Shown piece after piece: positions 22,544-30,746 of a DNA stretch of 37,709 bases. The DNA is from Candidatus Iainarchaeum sp. (GTDB lineage Archaea > Iainarchaeota > Iainarchaeia > Iainarchaeales > DTGL01). Made by a program: the position numbers and the translations under genes. Location of the stretch: NCBI GenBank assembly GCA_026396995.1, contig JAPLVS010000071.1, positions 1-37,709 on the forward strand, given 5' to 3'. The notes beneath the pieces are model-generated. The model had not been told where the DNA came from and searched no databases. It saw only the letters and a program-made list of their open reading frames with translations. The number at the start of each line of letters is the position of its first letter. The first letter of the stretch is position 1.

Positions 22544-24433
22544 TTATACCAGCCTTATCGCGTCAAGGTTCTGCGGCGAGGTGGCCTTGATTTTCATTTT
22601 CCTGTTGAGGAATAAGGAGAATGCCGCTGTTTTTTCCCTGTCACCGTGCTGGACTATAACGCGCTTCGGCTTTGGCTTTAAGCGTTTTACATAGTTTGTG
22701 AGCTGGACCCTGTCGCTGTGGCCTGAAAAGCCCTCTATGTTTTCCACTCTCAATCTTAAGTTCAATGCTTTTGTCTTGCCGTTCACTGTTATGGGAATGC
22801 TTGGAACTCCGTTCTGCAGTTTTCTTCCAAGAGAGCCTTCGCCCTGGTATCCGACAAAGATGAGCGTGTTTTTCGGGTCTTCTGCCATTGCCTTGAAGTA
22901 CTCCACGCTTGGGCCGCCTGTCATCATTCCGCTGCTTGCGACTATGATTGAGCCGCCGTCCTTGATTATCTGCTCCCTGTCCATATCCTTGACTTCTTTG
23001 AAGATTTCGGAAGTGAATGGGGAATCATTCTGCAGGATGCGCCTTCTCACTCCCTCCCTTAAATGTTCAGGGTACGCTGTGTGGATTGATGATGCTTCGA
23101 GAGTCATGCCGTCCACATAGCATTTGAAGTTCAGGACATTTCTCCTGTAAAAGTTTTCAAGCACAAGCATTATTTCCTGCGCCCTTCCAACAGCAAAGAC
23201 AGGGATGAGCACGCAGCCGTTCTGCAGTATTGTTTCCTGCAATACCTGCAACAATCTGTCCTCGGATGCCTGCCTGTTCGGCATTATGTCGTTGTTGCCG
23301 CCGTAAGTGCTTTCAATTATAAGCGATTCAAGCCTTGGGTAATGCGAATCCACCGCATCGAACAATCTTGTGAAGCCGAATTTTATGTCTCCGGTGTAAA
23401 CAAGGTTGTGCGCGCCTTCGCCTATGTGCAGGTGCACAGAAGCCGAACCCAGAATGTGCGAGGCATTGTATAGTGTCAAGCGCATGTCGGGAGCAATGTC
23501 TGTCACTTTTCTGTAATCGCGGGGAATGCAGTATTTTATCATTTCTTTTACATCGCGTTCAATGTAAGGCGGTTCCTTTCCTTCTTTTACCAGCACATCA
23601 ATGTAATCGAACTGCAATAATGCCATCAGGTCTCTTGTGGGTTCTGTGCAATAAACCGGGCCTTCATATCCTGATTTGTAAAGGTACGGCAGGAACCCGC
23701 TGTGGTCCAAATGCGCGTGCGTTATTATTACCGCGTCGAGTTCGCTTGGCGGGAAATGCAGGCCTTCGAGCATCGGGTAAGGGTCATGGTATGATGCGAC
23801 GTTTATGCCGCAGTCCATTAGCACTTTGGTTTCGTTGGTTTCAGCCAAAATGCAGCTCCTTCCGACTTCTTTTGAGCCGCCTAAAAACATTAAGCGCATC
23901 CAGGGGGTTTTTGCTTCAGGCATATCCCTGTAAATCCTTTCTGCGACCTTTTTCAGTATCTGTTTTCTTTCTTTGTGGTATGAGTGCAGGTGGTGCCTTA
24001 TGCCTCTCAAAATATCCGATTTTTGGGTTGGCGCCCTTATGATTTTCGGCGTCCAGCCTGTTTCAAGGATTATCTGTTTTGATGTGGAGCCTTCTTTGCC
24101 TATGACAAGGCCTGGCTTTAATGCTTCAATCACGACCTCGCTGAAAGAATCCTCGAATTCTATTTCTGTCACGCCGGCTTCCTGCGGAACTATTTTTTCA
24201 ATCGCTTCCCTTGCCCTGTCGTGTTCTGTGAGCAGTGACTTGTCTGTCCTCACGTTAAGCATTTTTTTGAGCTCGAATGCGGCTTTTGCGACGAGGTTTT
24301 CGTTTTCGAAAAAGGCCTTAGGGTTCTGTGTGTAAACAGCTATCTCCGGCCCCTCTATTTCTATTTTTGTGACCTGTGCGCTTTCAGGAATCGCCTTTTT
24401 TACGGCTTCCTTTATGTCTTCGATTTTGCCCAA
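22544..24433 (-). CDS. fttA: aCPSF1/FttA: KH, metallo-beta-lactamase, beta-CASP ribonuclease
   Basis: A 629-residue archaeal CPSF73 homologue, the factor that cleaves nascent RNA and terminates transcription. Two KH-type domains fill about residues 1-135, the second with GLVIGKEG at 108-115. The metallo-beta-lactamase domain has ITHAHLDHSG (zinc motif at 239-244), NASHILGSASVHLHI and VYTGDIKFG. The beta-CASP domain has ESTYGG, FAVGRAQE, SSGMMTGGPS and a late GFSGHSDR. Length and order fit the family (about 635). The frame can start at a TTG at 24490, but those 19 extra residues are not family-like. The TTG at 24433 has AAGGGAT just upstream and a TAAATAAAA element about 26 bases away. It follows the proteasome beta gene. 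Confidence 0.93.
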   Translation of the reverse strand: MGKIEDIKEAVKKAIPESAQVTKIEIEGPEIAVYTQNPKAFFENENLVAKAAFELKKMLNVRTDKSLLTEHDRAREAIEKIVPQEAGVTEIEFEDSFSEVVIEALKPGLVIGKEGSTSKQIILETGWTPKIIRAPTQKSDILRGIRHHLHSYHKERKQILKKVAERIYRDMPEAKTPWMRLMFLGGSKEVGRSCILAETNETKVLMDCGINVASYHDPYPMLEGLHFPPSELDAVIITHAHLDHSGFLPYLYKSGYEGPVYCTEPTRDLMALLQFDYIDVLVKEGKEPPYIERDVKEMIKYCIPRDYRKVTDIAPDMRLTLYNASHILGSASVHLHIGEGAHNLVYTGDIKFGFTRLFDAVDSHYPRLESLIIESTYGGNNDIMPNRQASEDRLLQVLQETILQNGCVLIPVFAVGRAQEIMLVLENFYRRNVLNFKCYVDGMTLEASSIHTAYPEHLREGVRRRILQNDSPFTSEIFKEVKDMDREQIIKDGGSIIVASSGMMTGGPSVEYFKAMAEDPKNTLIFVGYQGEGSLGRKLQNGVPSIPITVNGKTKALNLRLRVENIEGFSGHSDRVQLTNYVKRLKPKPKRVIVQHGDREKTAAFSLFLNRKMKIKATSPQNLDAIRLV

Positions 24434-24501
24434 TTTGAATCCCTTCTTTGGTTTTTTATTTAGCCTTGAGCCAATGCTTGTTGAAGGCAAGTAAAAAGAA
24501 T

Positions 24502-25140
24502 TTATTTGTGGTTCGGAATGTATTTTTTGACTTCGGCTTCAGGAAGCTCTTTTACTCCCTGCTCATCCACAACCATTACCGAAATCGACCTGCCGCCAGT
24601 GTAAATGTCGCGCTTCTTGCTTGCGGCAATCGCCCTTACTGCCAGCGCAATCCCTTCTTCCTGCGACATGTCTTTCTTGTAGCCTTCGTCCAAAACAGCC
24701 AGTGCGATCTGCGTCCCAGAACCGCTTGTTGCGAACTGCTCCCTTTCAATCGACGCGCCGTAAGGCATTATTTCGAACAATTGCGGCTTTCCGACCATTC
24801 CGCCTATAATGAACTGGACCGCGTAAGGCGCATACCTGTTCGAATTCAGCACATTCGAAATAAAGGTTGTGAGCGCTTTCGGCGTTATCTGGGCTTCCCT
24901 GTCTGTTTCATACAATTTGGCCCTTGTGCGCAAAAACCTGACAATCGTGATCGAATCCCCGACAGAGCCTGCGTTTGTGAGGGCAATCCTTTCGGTTATC
25001 TTTGACAATTTCTTTGATTCGAGGTCATAGCCTAAGTTGCCCATGGTTGCCTGCATGTCTGCCGCGAGCACTATGCCGTCCTTTACAATCAGGCCGACGG
25101 TTGTAGTGCCTGTCTTCAATTCGTCTTTCCCAATTTCCAA
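24502..25140 (-). CDS. psmB: 20S proteasome beta subunit
   Basis: A 212-residue proteasome beta subunit, the proteolytic ring component of the archaeal 20S core. An 11-residue propeptide ending in Thr-Gly precedes the catalytic Thr12 (mature Thr1). Asp28 (mature Asp17) in V-L-A-A-D and Lys44 (mature Lys33) in E-S-K-K-L-S-K-I complete the active site. The G-S-G-T-Q-I-A motif and G-G-R-S-I-S-V-M-V-V-D complete the fold. Length is typical for archaeal PsmB. The TTG start has a GGTGAT site three bases upstream. The aCPSF1 gene follows in the same direction and could be cotranscribed. The alpha subunit is not in the window. Confidence 0.95.
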   Translation of the reverse strand: MEIGKDELKTGTTTVGLIVKDGIVLAADMQATMGNLGYDLESKKLSKITERIALTNAGSVGDSITIVRFLRTRAKLYETDREAQITPKALTTFISNVLNSNRYAPYAVQFIIGGMVGKPQLFEIMPYGASIEREQFATSGSGTQIALAVLDEGYKKDMSQEEGIALAVRAIAASKKRDIYTGGRSISVMVVDEQGVKELPEAEVKKYIPNHK

Positions 25141-25348
25141 TTAATCACCGATTAAAAAGCCTAAAATCAGCTAGTGAGCCGCTAATACCAATTAGCCCTG
25201 CACAATATTTAAAAGGCTAACGAATAAGCTTTCAGGCTCTCGGCCTTCTTGCCTGCGCTTTCGGCTTTTGCCCTGCTTGGCGGGCCTGCGCTTTGCACCT
25301 GTAGCGCATTGAAATCATGGAAAAAAAGTTCAGCCAAAAATGATTTTT

Positions 25349-26110
25349 TCAGCCGAGTTTTCCCCTGCGCTTTTCTTCTTGCGGTTTTGGAATGCAGCCG
25401 GCTTCCCCGCTTGGAGTGCGCCCGCAGATCTCCCAACTTTTGCAGGCAAACCTTACCGGATAGGTTTCGTTCTTGCCGCTCCTTGTTTCCTTTTTGTTGC
25501 TCGTGTTTTCAACATAGTATGCTTTTGGGTCGCTTGGAAGGCAATATTTCCTTGTAAAATCCCAAGTCCTGCCGCCGGAAGTGTTAATCGGGGTGGTGTT
25601 CGAAAGAACCGGCCTGTAAACAGTAGTACTCCTAGAAGGAACCTTTGAAGCAGGCGCTTTCAGGTGCTCTTTTTCCTGCGTCTTGAGTACGCATTTCGCG
25701 TCTTCCGAACCATACGGCACGCAGGTTTCATTGCTTTTGCACGGCGAACCGATTGAATCGTAGTGGCCCAGGTTGCTCCTGTATTCGATGAACAGCTTGC
25801 CGTTATCGCAATAGCGCCTGTGGAAATACCATTCTTCGCCTTTTTGGGTTCCGATTATTGTTTTGGCAGGACCGCATGTTGCACGGTTCGAGTTCACCTT
25901 CCTGCAGACAAGGCCGTCGCCGCAGTCCAGTGTTTTTGTGAAAGTGGTGCGGTCTGGATTCCTGTAAACATTTGTTATCTTGTTGCCTCCGGCAACCTGG
26001 CAATAGCTGCCTTCTATGGTCGGCCCGTAAGTGCCGGCCCAGGCAGGCAAAGCCATTGCCATGAAAGAAAAAGCGAATAAAGCCAAAAGCACAGAGCATT
26101 TCAAATCCAT
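25349..26110 (-). CDS. Secreted Cys-rich repeat protein
   Basis: A 253-residue secreted protein with a signal peptide of about 25 residues ending A-W-A. The mature part has three repeats, each starting with Y-C, passing an aromatic/basic strand, then three spaced cysteines (for example C-G-D-G-L-V-C and S-N-E-T-C-V-P-Y-G, then A-T-C or A-K-C). With four cysteines per repeat, two disulfides per unit are likely. A Ser/Thr/Pro linker separates repeats two and three. The ATG at 26108-26110 (or the TTG before it) follows GGTGAT closely. Immediately upstream is a palindrome flanked by direct repeats. Function unknown; a surface or secreted binding role is inferred. Confidence 0.65.
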   Translation of the reverse strand: MDLKCSVLLALFAFSFMAMALPAWAGTYGPTIEGSYCQVAGGNKITNVYRNPDRTTFTKTLDCGDGLVCRKVNSNRATCGPAKTIIGTQKGEEWYFHRRYCDNGKLFIEYRSNLGHYDSIGSPCKSNETCVPYGSEDAKCVLKTQEKEHLKAPASKVPSRSTTVYRPVLSNTTPINTSGGRTWDFTRKYCLPSDPKAYYVENTSNKKETRSGKNETYPVRFACKSWEICGRTPSGEAGCIPKPQEEKRRGKLG

Positions 26111-26121
26111 CAAATCACCGT

Positions 26122-26151
26122 TAATTTGGTATAGTTAACTAGTAATTTGGT
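26122..26151 (-). promoter_or_regulatory. Palindrome flanked by direct repeats upstream of the Cys-rich gene
   Basis: TAATTTGGT occurs twice (26122-26130 and 26143-26151) around the 10-bp palindrome TAGTTAACTA at 26132-26141. It lies 12-41 bases before the start of the Cys-rich gene, the position expected for an operator or core promoter. Confidence 0.4.
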
Positions 26152-26217
26152 TAAGAAATGCTTAAAAACCTGCTTCCGCAGGCTGATGCCGGGAAGGCGT
26201 GCTTTTCAGGCGCACGG

Positions 26218-27009
26218 TTATTTCTTTTTCTTTCCGCCTTTTTCTGCGGCTTTTGCAGGGGTTTTTTCCGCTGCCTTTGCCGGTGCGGCCGCAGCGCCTT
26301 CGTTGTGCTTTTTTACGGCTTCCTCGATTTTGGCTTTTTTAGAGAATTCTTCTATGAAGCGCACTGTGTGAATGCCCTCGAGATATTTCATCGCCATGTC
26401 CGAAAAGGCTTTTTTGAACTGGCCGATGCCTGAACTGAATTTTTCCGGCACCATTATCTCGATGGTGCCTTCTTTTGCGCTCCATTTCGAGTCTTTTTCG
26501 TCCAAAAACGGCAGGTATTTTTCGATAAACGCCTTGATTCTTTCGTTCTTTTCCTTTATTATTTCCTTTACTTCTATTTCGTATTTTACTGTTTTTCCTG
26601 CAAGCGGGTGGTTGAAGTCAACTCTGACCCTTCCGCCGCTCACTGTCTGAACTCTGCCCTGCATGTTGTTTATTTCAACAGGCATTCCAGGGAACGGCAT
26701 TAATTTCTGGTCCCTGAATTCCTTCAATGGAACCATTTTTAAGAATTCTGCGTTCCTTTCCCCGAAAGCGTCTTTCGGTTCGAGTTCAAGGGAAATTTTT
26801 TTGCTTGGCTCGGCATTTTTTATCGCTTCCTCTATTTTTTCAAAAAAATCCTTTTCTCCCACGATCGCTATCGCCGGCTTGTATTTCCTTTTTTCGTTGA
26901 ATATGCCGCCTTCTATGGCTTTTTTTTCCAGCGTGGTGTCGAAAATCCTTCCGTTTCCGTCCACTGCCGTAAAGTCAAACCTTGCAATTTCGCCTTCCTT
27001 TAACACCAT
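26218..27009 (-). CDS. Long archaeal FKBP-type peptidyl-prolyl isomerase
   Basis: A 263-residue FKBP/SlyD-type prolyl isomerase and chaperone of the longer archaeal type (FKBP26-like). The FKBP core is split by an insert-in-flap domain: residues about 1-80 with F-D-F-T-A-V-D-G-N-G and F-E-K-I-E-E-A-I, an insert from about 85 with P-L-K-E-F and M-P-V-E-I-N, and the return strand V-R-V-D-F-N-H-P-L-A-G-K-T near 127-140, a family signature. A C-terminal region of about 90 residues follows, then an Ala/Pro/Lys tail. The ATG has AGGTGA five bases upstream. It likely assists folding of nascent proteins in the cytoplasm. Confidence 0.88.
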   Translation of the reverse strand: MVLKEGEIARFDFTAVDGNGRIFDTTLEKKAIEGGIFNEKRKYKPAIAIVGEKDFFEKIEEAIKNAEPSKKISLELEPKDAFGERNAEFLKMVPLKEFRDQKLMPFPGMPVEINNMQGRVQTVSGGRVRVDFNHPLAGKTVKYEIEVKEIIKEKNERIKAFIEKYLPFLDEKDSKWSAKEGTIEIMVPEKFSSGIGQFKKAFSDMAMKYLEGIHTVRFIEEFSKKAKIEEAVKKHNEGAAAAPAKAAEKTPAKAAEKGGKKKK

Positions 27010-27199
27010 TTTTTCACCTAAAAAAATTAAACCTAAAAACAGAATCGAATAAGATTTTAGGGTTAGGCTATCCTTTTAATTCTTTCTGGCTTGCCCTGGC
27101 TGCAGTGCTGTTTTGTTTTCGATTTGGGCAAATGCGCCATTTTGATTCTTTCTGGCTGCCGGCCCTGGCACCGGCTTTTTTCGAACCATTATGAAAGGA

Positions 27200-27207
27200 A
27201 TATAAAC
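27200..27207 (+). promoter_or_regulatory. TATA element giving a leaderless mRNA
   Basis: ATATAAAC is centred 26 bases before the ATG at 27230, so transcription should begin at or next to the start codon. No ribosome binding site is present between them. Confidence 0.55.
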
Positions 27208-27229
27208 ATTCAATATCCCTATTTCTTAA

Positions 27230-28606
27230 ATGGACAAAAAAGCGATTGGTTCTATTGCGCTTGTCGCGCTGATTTTGGGTTCGACAATCGGCTGGGGAAT
27301 CCTTGAACTGCAGAGCAATCAAACCCAGGACAATGGCGGGGACACTGCAGTTGAGCCTACACCCGAAGAAAAGCCCACAATCTATTTTGTTGCCGAAAAC
27401 CTTGATGCGAATATTTTCGAACTGAGTTCGGTGTATCCGATGAAAGGCTATACCGATGAAACAAACCTTGCGAGGGTTTTGCAGGCACTTAATGCTTTGG
27501 ACAGCGTTGACAGGCTTGTTACCGCGGAATTCCAGAATCCTGAACCGGCAAAAGAGCGCTTCATGCCCTTGTATGCCGAGGTTGTCCCTGCAAAGGATTA
27601 CAATATTGAAGCGGTTGTTGAGGAAATCGAATCCAAGGGCGTTCTCTCCGACCTGGCGGTTTCAAGGAAAGCGGTTGTGAAAATCCCTGTTTTGGTTTCC
27701 ATGAAGTCAGCCCAAGCAGACCTTAACCTTTCAAAGGACGTCAATTTCGAGGAGCCTTTCGCCGGGGCAATTGTTTCAGTTGATTCGGCGGCCGGCGACG
27801 AACTCGCCGTGACGCTTTCGCTTGCAATGAAAGGCGATGAAATCCTGAAGGAAACAGTGATTGCATATATGTCGGAAAACTTTTCAGCTTCGCCTGTTAA
27901 CAGGCTTTCAGAAACCAGCGCGAAAATCGCAAGGCTTGACGGTTTTTTAGGATTTGAAAAAACAATCAAATACAACGGCTTCGATGAAACCGCATTCAAG
28001 GCTTCACTGGACGGATTGCAGGGCGTTCAAAAAACCGAAGTCCTGCTTGGCGGGATAAGCAATTCGTTTGCGCTCGAAATAAACGCAGAAGGCACCGACC
28101 TTAACGCCCTGGAACAGGACATCAATTCGGCTTTCAGCGGCATAGGCGGAATAACAAAAGTGGCGTTCACTGAATCAGGTGGGGCGCTTAATGCCAGGAT
28201 AACCTATAACGCTGAATCCGGCTATCCGGTGATAAGGCCTTTGGCTGTTTCCGGGGCAGAAAAAATCCTTGCAGGAAAAGACTACAATTTTGTTGACCCG
28301 ACTGCAGACTTGAACTGCGTCCTCTTCCTTTCGGACGGCAGCCCTTCGGAAACCGCCCTGGCTGCAAGGGCAGCAGCGGCGCTTTACGGCATTGACGCCA
28401 ATTTCTGGCAGCAGGCATTCTTTGACGCCAACTCGCTCACTGATTTCCAGACAGGCGAGGAATTCGTTTTCCCGGCAGGCATAAGCCAGTTGCCGGTAAG
28501 GGTTGCGCCAGGCTCAGAACTCGGCCAGGACTTGAACCTCCAGATACTGTTCCAGACAACGAGAAAAACAATCGATGTGGCATACGCGGCTGAAGTCGGG
28601 CAGTAA
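27230..28606 (+). CDS. Membrane-anchored orphan protein, 458 residues
   Basis: A 458-residue protein with an N-terminal signal anchor (residues about 5-26), a short acidic Thr/Pro linker, and a large extracytoplasmic alpha/beta part rich in Ala, Asp and Glu with only one cysteine. The middle contains repeated ferredoxin-like patterns (strand-helix-strand units with F-K-A-S-L-D-G-L and L-N-A-L-E-Q-D-I-N-S-A-F). I do not recognise the family. The gene appears leaderless. The DUF2207-type gene begins 49 bases after its stop, with its own GGTG site, so the two may be cotranscribed. Confidence 0.6.
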   Translation: MDKKAIGSIALVALILGSTIGWGILELQSNQTQDNGGDTAVEPTPEEKPTIYFVAENLDANIFELSSVYPMKGYTDETNLARVLQALNALDSVDRLVTAEFQNPEPAKERFMPLYAEVVPAKDYNIEAVVEEIESKGVLSDLAVSRKAVVKIPVLVSMKSAQADLNLSKDVNFEEPFAGAIVSVDSAAGDELAVTLSLAMKGDEILKETVIAYMSENFSASPVNRLSETSAKIARLDGFLGFEKTIKYNGFDETAFKASLDGLQGVQKTEVLLGGISNSFALEINAEGTDLNALEQDINSAFSGIGGITKVAFTESGGALNARITYNAESGYPVIRPLAVSGAEKILAGKDYNFVDPTADLNCVLFLSDGSPSETALAARAAAALYGIDANFWQQAFFDANSLTDFQTGEEFVFPAGISQLPVRVAPGSELGQDLNLQILFQTTRKTIDVAYAAEVGQ

Positions 28607-28655
28607 AAAGGCTTATTAACCGGCTTCCCCAAATACTAATATTTTTGGTGTCAGG

Positions 28656-29645
28656 ATGCCGGAAGACTTGAAATCCCAAGAATATTTCACCGAACCGCCC
28701 TATCCCTACAGGCCTTCGATTGCGGAATACCTCACAAAAATGGAAGTGACAAGGGACGGCTTCATCGCGGACATACTGCACCTGGACAAAAAGAAAAACA
28801 TCAATATCGAAAAATACGATAAAGACAGCCTGGTCATAAAACTGGTTTCAGATAAAGACCTCAATGACACTGAAGTTTTTTTGTGGAATTTCCTTAAAAA
28901 GCTGGAAAAAGGCGGAATAGCCGAATTGAATCCCAAAAAAATCCAGCACACCACTTTGTGGTTTTATTCCTTTCTTGTGCGAAATAAGACAGTAGACAAG
29001 TTTTCCTCCGGAATCAAGCTGAGCTTCGGCAAGGGCTGGGGTTTGTCAGGGGAAAGCGCCTTTGTGCCAGTGGCTTTGACGACTATAATAATCGGTTTCT
29101 TTTTCGGGCTTTTAACTCTCTGGTTGTGGCCTTTATTTGTATTGTTCGGCCTTGTAAGGGTGGCAAGAGCCCCGAGCGAAACCAGGAACTTGCTCAGAAA
29201 GTTTATCTGGCGCTATACTGTAGTTTTATTCAAATCACTCGCATTTTTTGTTATTGTCGGCCTTTCCGTTTTTCCAGTCATAGTGCTGCCTTTCAACTAT
29301 TTTGTTATGGACTTAGGGATATCTTTGCTCGACACCGGGTCCTTGTTTCTAGTGCTGCCTTCCCTGCTTTTGCTGTTTCTTGATGTGGCTGTTTTCTTTT
29401 TGTCTATGTTTTTGCTTTTTTCCTATCCCTGTTACCATTACGGTGCGGTTTTTGTCGATTATTTAAACTGGGTGTTTGAAAAGAAAGAGGCGAGCGAGAA
29501 CCGCCTTGCCTGGCTCAAGTTCAAGGCCTTTGTCTGCAAGTATTCAGAACTCGAAAAGAAGCCCTTGAAGCATTACGAGCTTTGGGGCGAGTTTTACTAT
29601 TATGCGCTTGCAGTAGGCGCAATAAAGAACCCGAAAGTAGTCTGA
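28656..29645 (+). CDS. DUF2207-type membrane protein
   Basis: A 329-residue membrane protein matching the membrane and C-terminal part of the DUF2207 family. An N-terminal winged-helix-like cytoplasmic segment (R-P-S-I-A-E-Y-L, then A-D-I-L-H-L-D-K-K-K-N-I-N-I-E) is followed by about four hydrophobic helices at roughly 128-165 and 190-265. The family's characteristic end, W-L-K-F-K-A-F-V-C-K-Y-S-E-L and W-G-E-F-Y-Y-Y-A-L-A-V-G, is present. The secreted N-terminal domain and signal peptide of full-length DUF2207 proteins are absent. The function of DUF2207 is unknown. The ATG has GGTG five bases upstream. The 3' end meets the NAC gene on the other strand. Confidence 0.72.
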   Translation: MPEDLKSQEYFTEPPYPYRPSIAEYLTKMEVTRDGFIADILHLDKKKNINIEKYDKDSLVIKLVSDKDLNDTEVFLWNFLKKLEKGGIAELNPKKIQHTTLWFYSFLVRNKTVDKFSSGIKLSFGKGWGLSGESAFVPVALTTIIIGFFFGLLTLWLWPLFVLFGLVRVARAPSETRNLLRKFIWRYTVVLFKSLAFFVIVGLSVFPVIVLPFNYFVMDLGISLLDTGSLFLVLPSLLLLFLDVAVFFLSMFLLFSYPCYHYGAVFVDYLNWVFEKKEASENRLAWLKFKAFVCKYSELEKKPLKHYELWGEFYYYALAVGAIKNPKVV

Positions 29646-29646
29646 A

Positions 29647-30000
29647 TTATTTTTTCAGCAGTTTTATCGCTTCTGCAAGGTCGCCGTCGCATTCTTCGAG
29701 CGCTTTCTTCGCTTTTTCAGTGCTGACCGCTGCCTGTGCCGCCACAAGCCTTACATCGTCTTCAGGGATTTCTTTTGCGCTTGCTTCCTTGGCGCCGCCT
29801 TCTTCCCTTCTTTCTTTTCCCATTACGGTGTAGGTTTTCTGGCCCTGCACTTCGATGGATGTTACTTGGGGCTGCTCTATGACAAGCCGGCTGTTCTCCA
29901 ATTCGATGATTACCCTTTTGGCGTTGATTTCCTCGGATTTCATTCCGAGCTGTTGCATCATTCTCCGCATCTGCGCGGGATTCCCCAAACCGGGTATCAT
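29647..30000 (-). CDS. nac: Nascent polypeptide-associated complex protein
   Basis: A 117-residue archaeal NAC homologue that binds ribosomes and nascent chains as a homodimer. The N-terminal M-I-P-G-L-G-N-P-x-Q-M-R-R-M-M-Q-Q-L-G motif is the archaeal family start. The NAC beta-barrel domain covers about residues 24-65 (A-K-R-V-I-I-E, then L-V-I-E-Q-P-Q-V-T). A UBA domain covers about 80-117 (E-D-D-V-R-L-V-A-A-Q, then E-C-D-G-D-L-A-E-A-I-K-L-L). Size is typical. The ATG follows a GGTGAAAGG ribosome binding site. It is divergent from the 30068 gene across 67 bases that hold one TATA-like element usable in both directions. Confidence 0.95.
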   Translation of the reverse strand: MIPGLGNPAQMRRMMQQLGMKSEEINAKRVIIELENSRLVIEQPQVTSIEVQGQKTYTVMGKERREEGGAKEASAKEIPEDDVRLVAAQAAVSTEKAKKALEECDGDLAEAIKLLKK

Positions 30001-30032
30001 TTCCTTTCACCTTTGACAGATTTTGATTGAAA

Positions 30033-30044
30033 AGATTTATTAAC
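30033..30044. promoter_or_regulatory. Shared bidirectional TATA-like element
   Basis: On the plus strand AGATTTATTAAC lies about 26 bases before the TTG/ATG at 30065-30068. On the minus strand the same bases read GTTAATAAATCT, correctly spaced for the NAC mRNA. It is the only TATA-like element in the 67-bp gap. Confidence 0.45.
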
Positions 30045-30067
30045 CTCTTCCCCGCTTATTTTCGTTG

Positions 30068-30724
30068 ATGCCTGAGCAGACCTTTTCATCGCTCGAACTT
30101 CTCGAGAAAAAAACAGGGTTGAAAAAGGACGCGAATGCCGGGAGAAAGAATGCCCTGAAAAACTATTTCGGGAAAGGCGGAATAATAAGGGTGGACTTAG
30201 GGCCGAAGAACGCGAAAGGCTGGCCCGCACTGGTGTATCCTACAAAATTGAGGCTCCGCGCATTGATAAGGGACAAGGAAAAATTGCGCTCAAATTATTC
30301 TAAAAAAAGGAAATCCTGGGAGAAAAAATTAAGGGATGCAGAATTTTACAATGTTTCCACTTTTGTCAGGCAGTTTTCCTCCCCCCTTTACTGGAAGCAT
30401 TTCCTGCAGATGGCGCGCAATCCCGATTACAAGGCCGATGCCGAAAAAACAAAGCTGCCGATGCATTTGGTTTCAGACCCGCGCTGGCAGCCGATGATTA
30501 AAATGTTCATTGAAGACCTTGAGTACAGGAAACAATTGACAGAAACAGTTGAGAATTCCATTGTTTACAAGAAAAACAAAAAACTGGCAAGGTATGCCTC
30601 GCAGCTCGCGGATTTCAGGAAAACCGAAAGCAACAAGAACATCACTGAGCTTGACAAAAAGCTCAAGGAAATCGACGAATGCCTTGACTCCTACAAAAAA
30701 CTGGCCGAATGGGCGAACGAGTGA
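30068..30724 (+). CDS. Orphan helical protein, 218 residues
   Basis: A basic, mainly helical cytoplasmic protein of 218 residues, with Lys-rich segments and a likely coiled coil at the C-terminus (about 165-215, with I-T-E-L-D-K-K-L-K-E-I-D-E-C-L). The region near residues 95-140 contains several Trp/Tyr residues (S-P-L-Y-W-K-H-F and D-P-R-W-Q-P-M). I do not recognise the family. The mRNA should be leaderless, since the TATA-like element at 30033-30044 is about 26 bases before the start. The TTG one codon upstream could be used instead of the ATG. Confidence 0.58.
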   Translation: MPEQTFSSLELLEKKTGLKKDANAGRKNALKNYFGKGGIIRVDLGPKNAKGWPALVYPTKLRLRALIRDKEKLRSNYSKKRKSWEKKLRDAEFYNVSTFVRQFSSPLYWKHFLQMARNPDYKADAEKTKLPMHLVSDPRWQPMIKMFIEDLEYRKQLTETVENSIVYKKNKKLARYASQLADFRKTESNKNITELDKKLKEIDECLDSYKKLAEWANE

Positions 30725-30746
30725 ATTGTTTTAATGCCCGCCGATT

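Noticed and set aside
24434-24490. N-terminal extension of aCPSF1 from a TTG at 24490
   Set aside because: The 19 extra residues are not family-like, and no ribosome binding site precedes that TTG, while 24433 has AAGGGAT and a TATA-like element.
25209-25436. A minus-strand Ala/Lys-rich frame after the Cys-rich gene
   Set aside because: It starts inside the Cys-rich gene without a ribosome binding site. A frameshifted tail of that gene is conceivable but nothing in the sequence supports it.
27068-27322. An 84-residue minus-strand frame
   Set aside because: It covers the promoter and start of the leaderless 27230 gene and has no promoter of its own.
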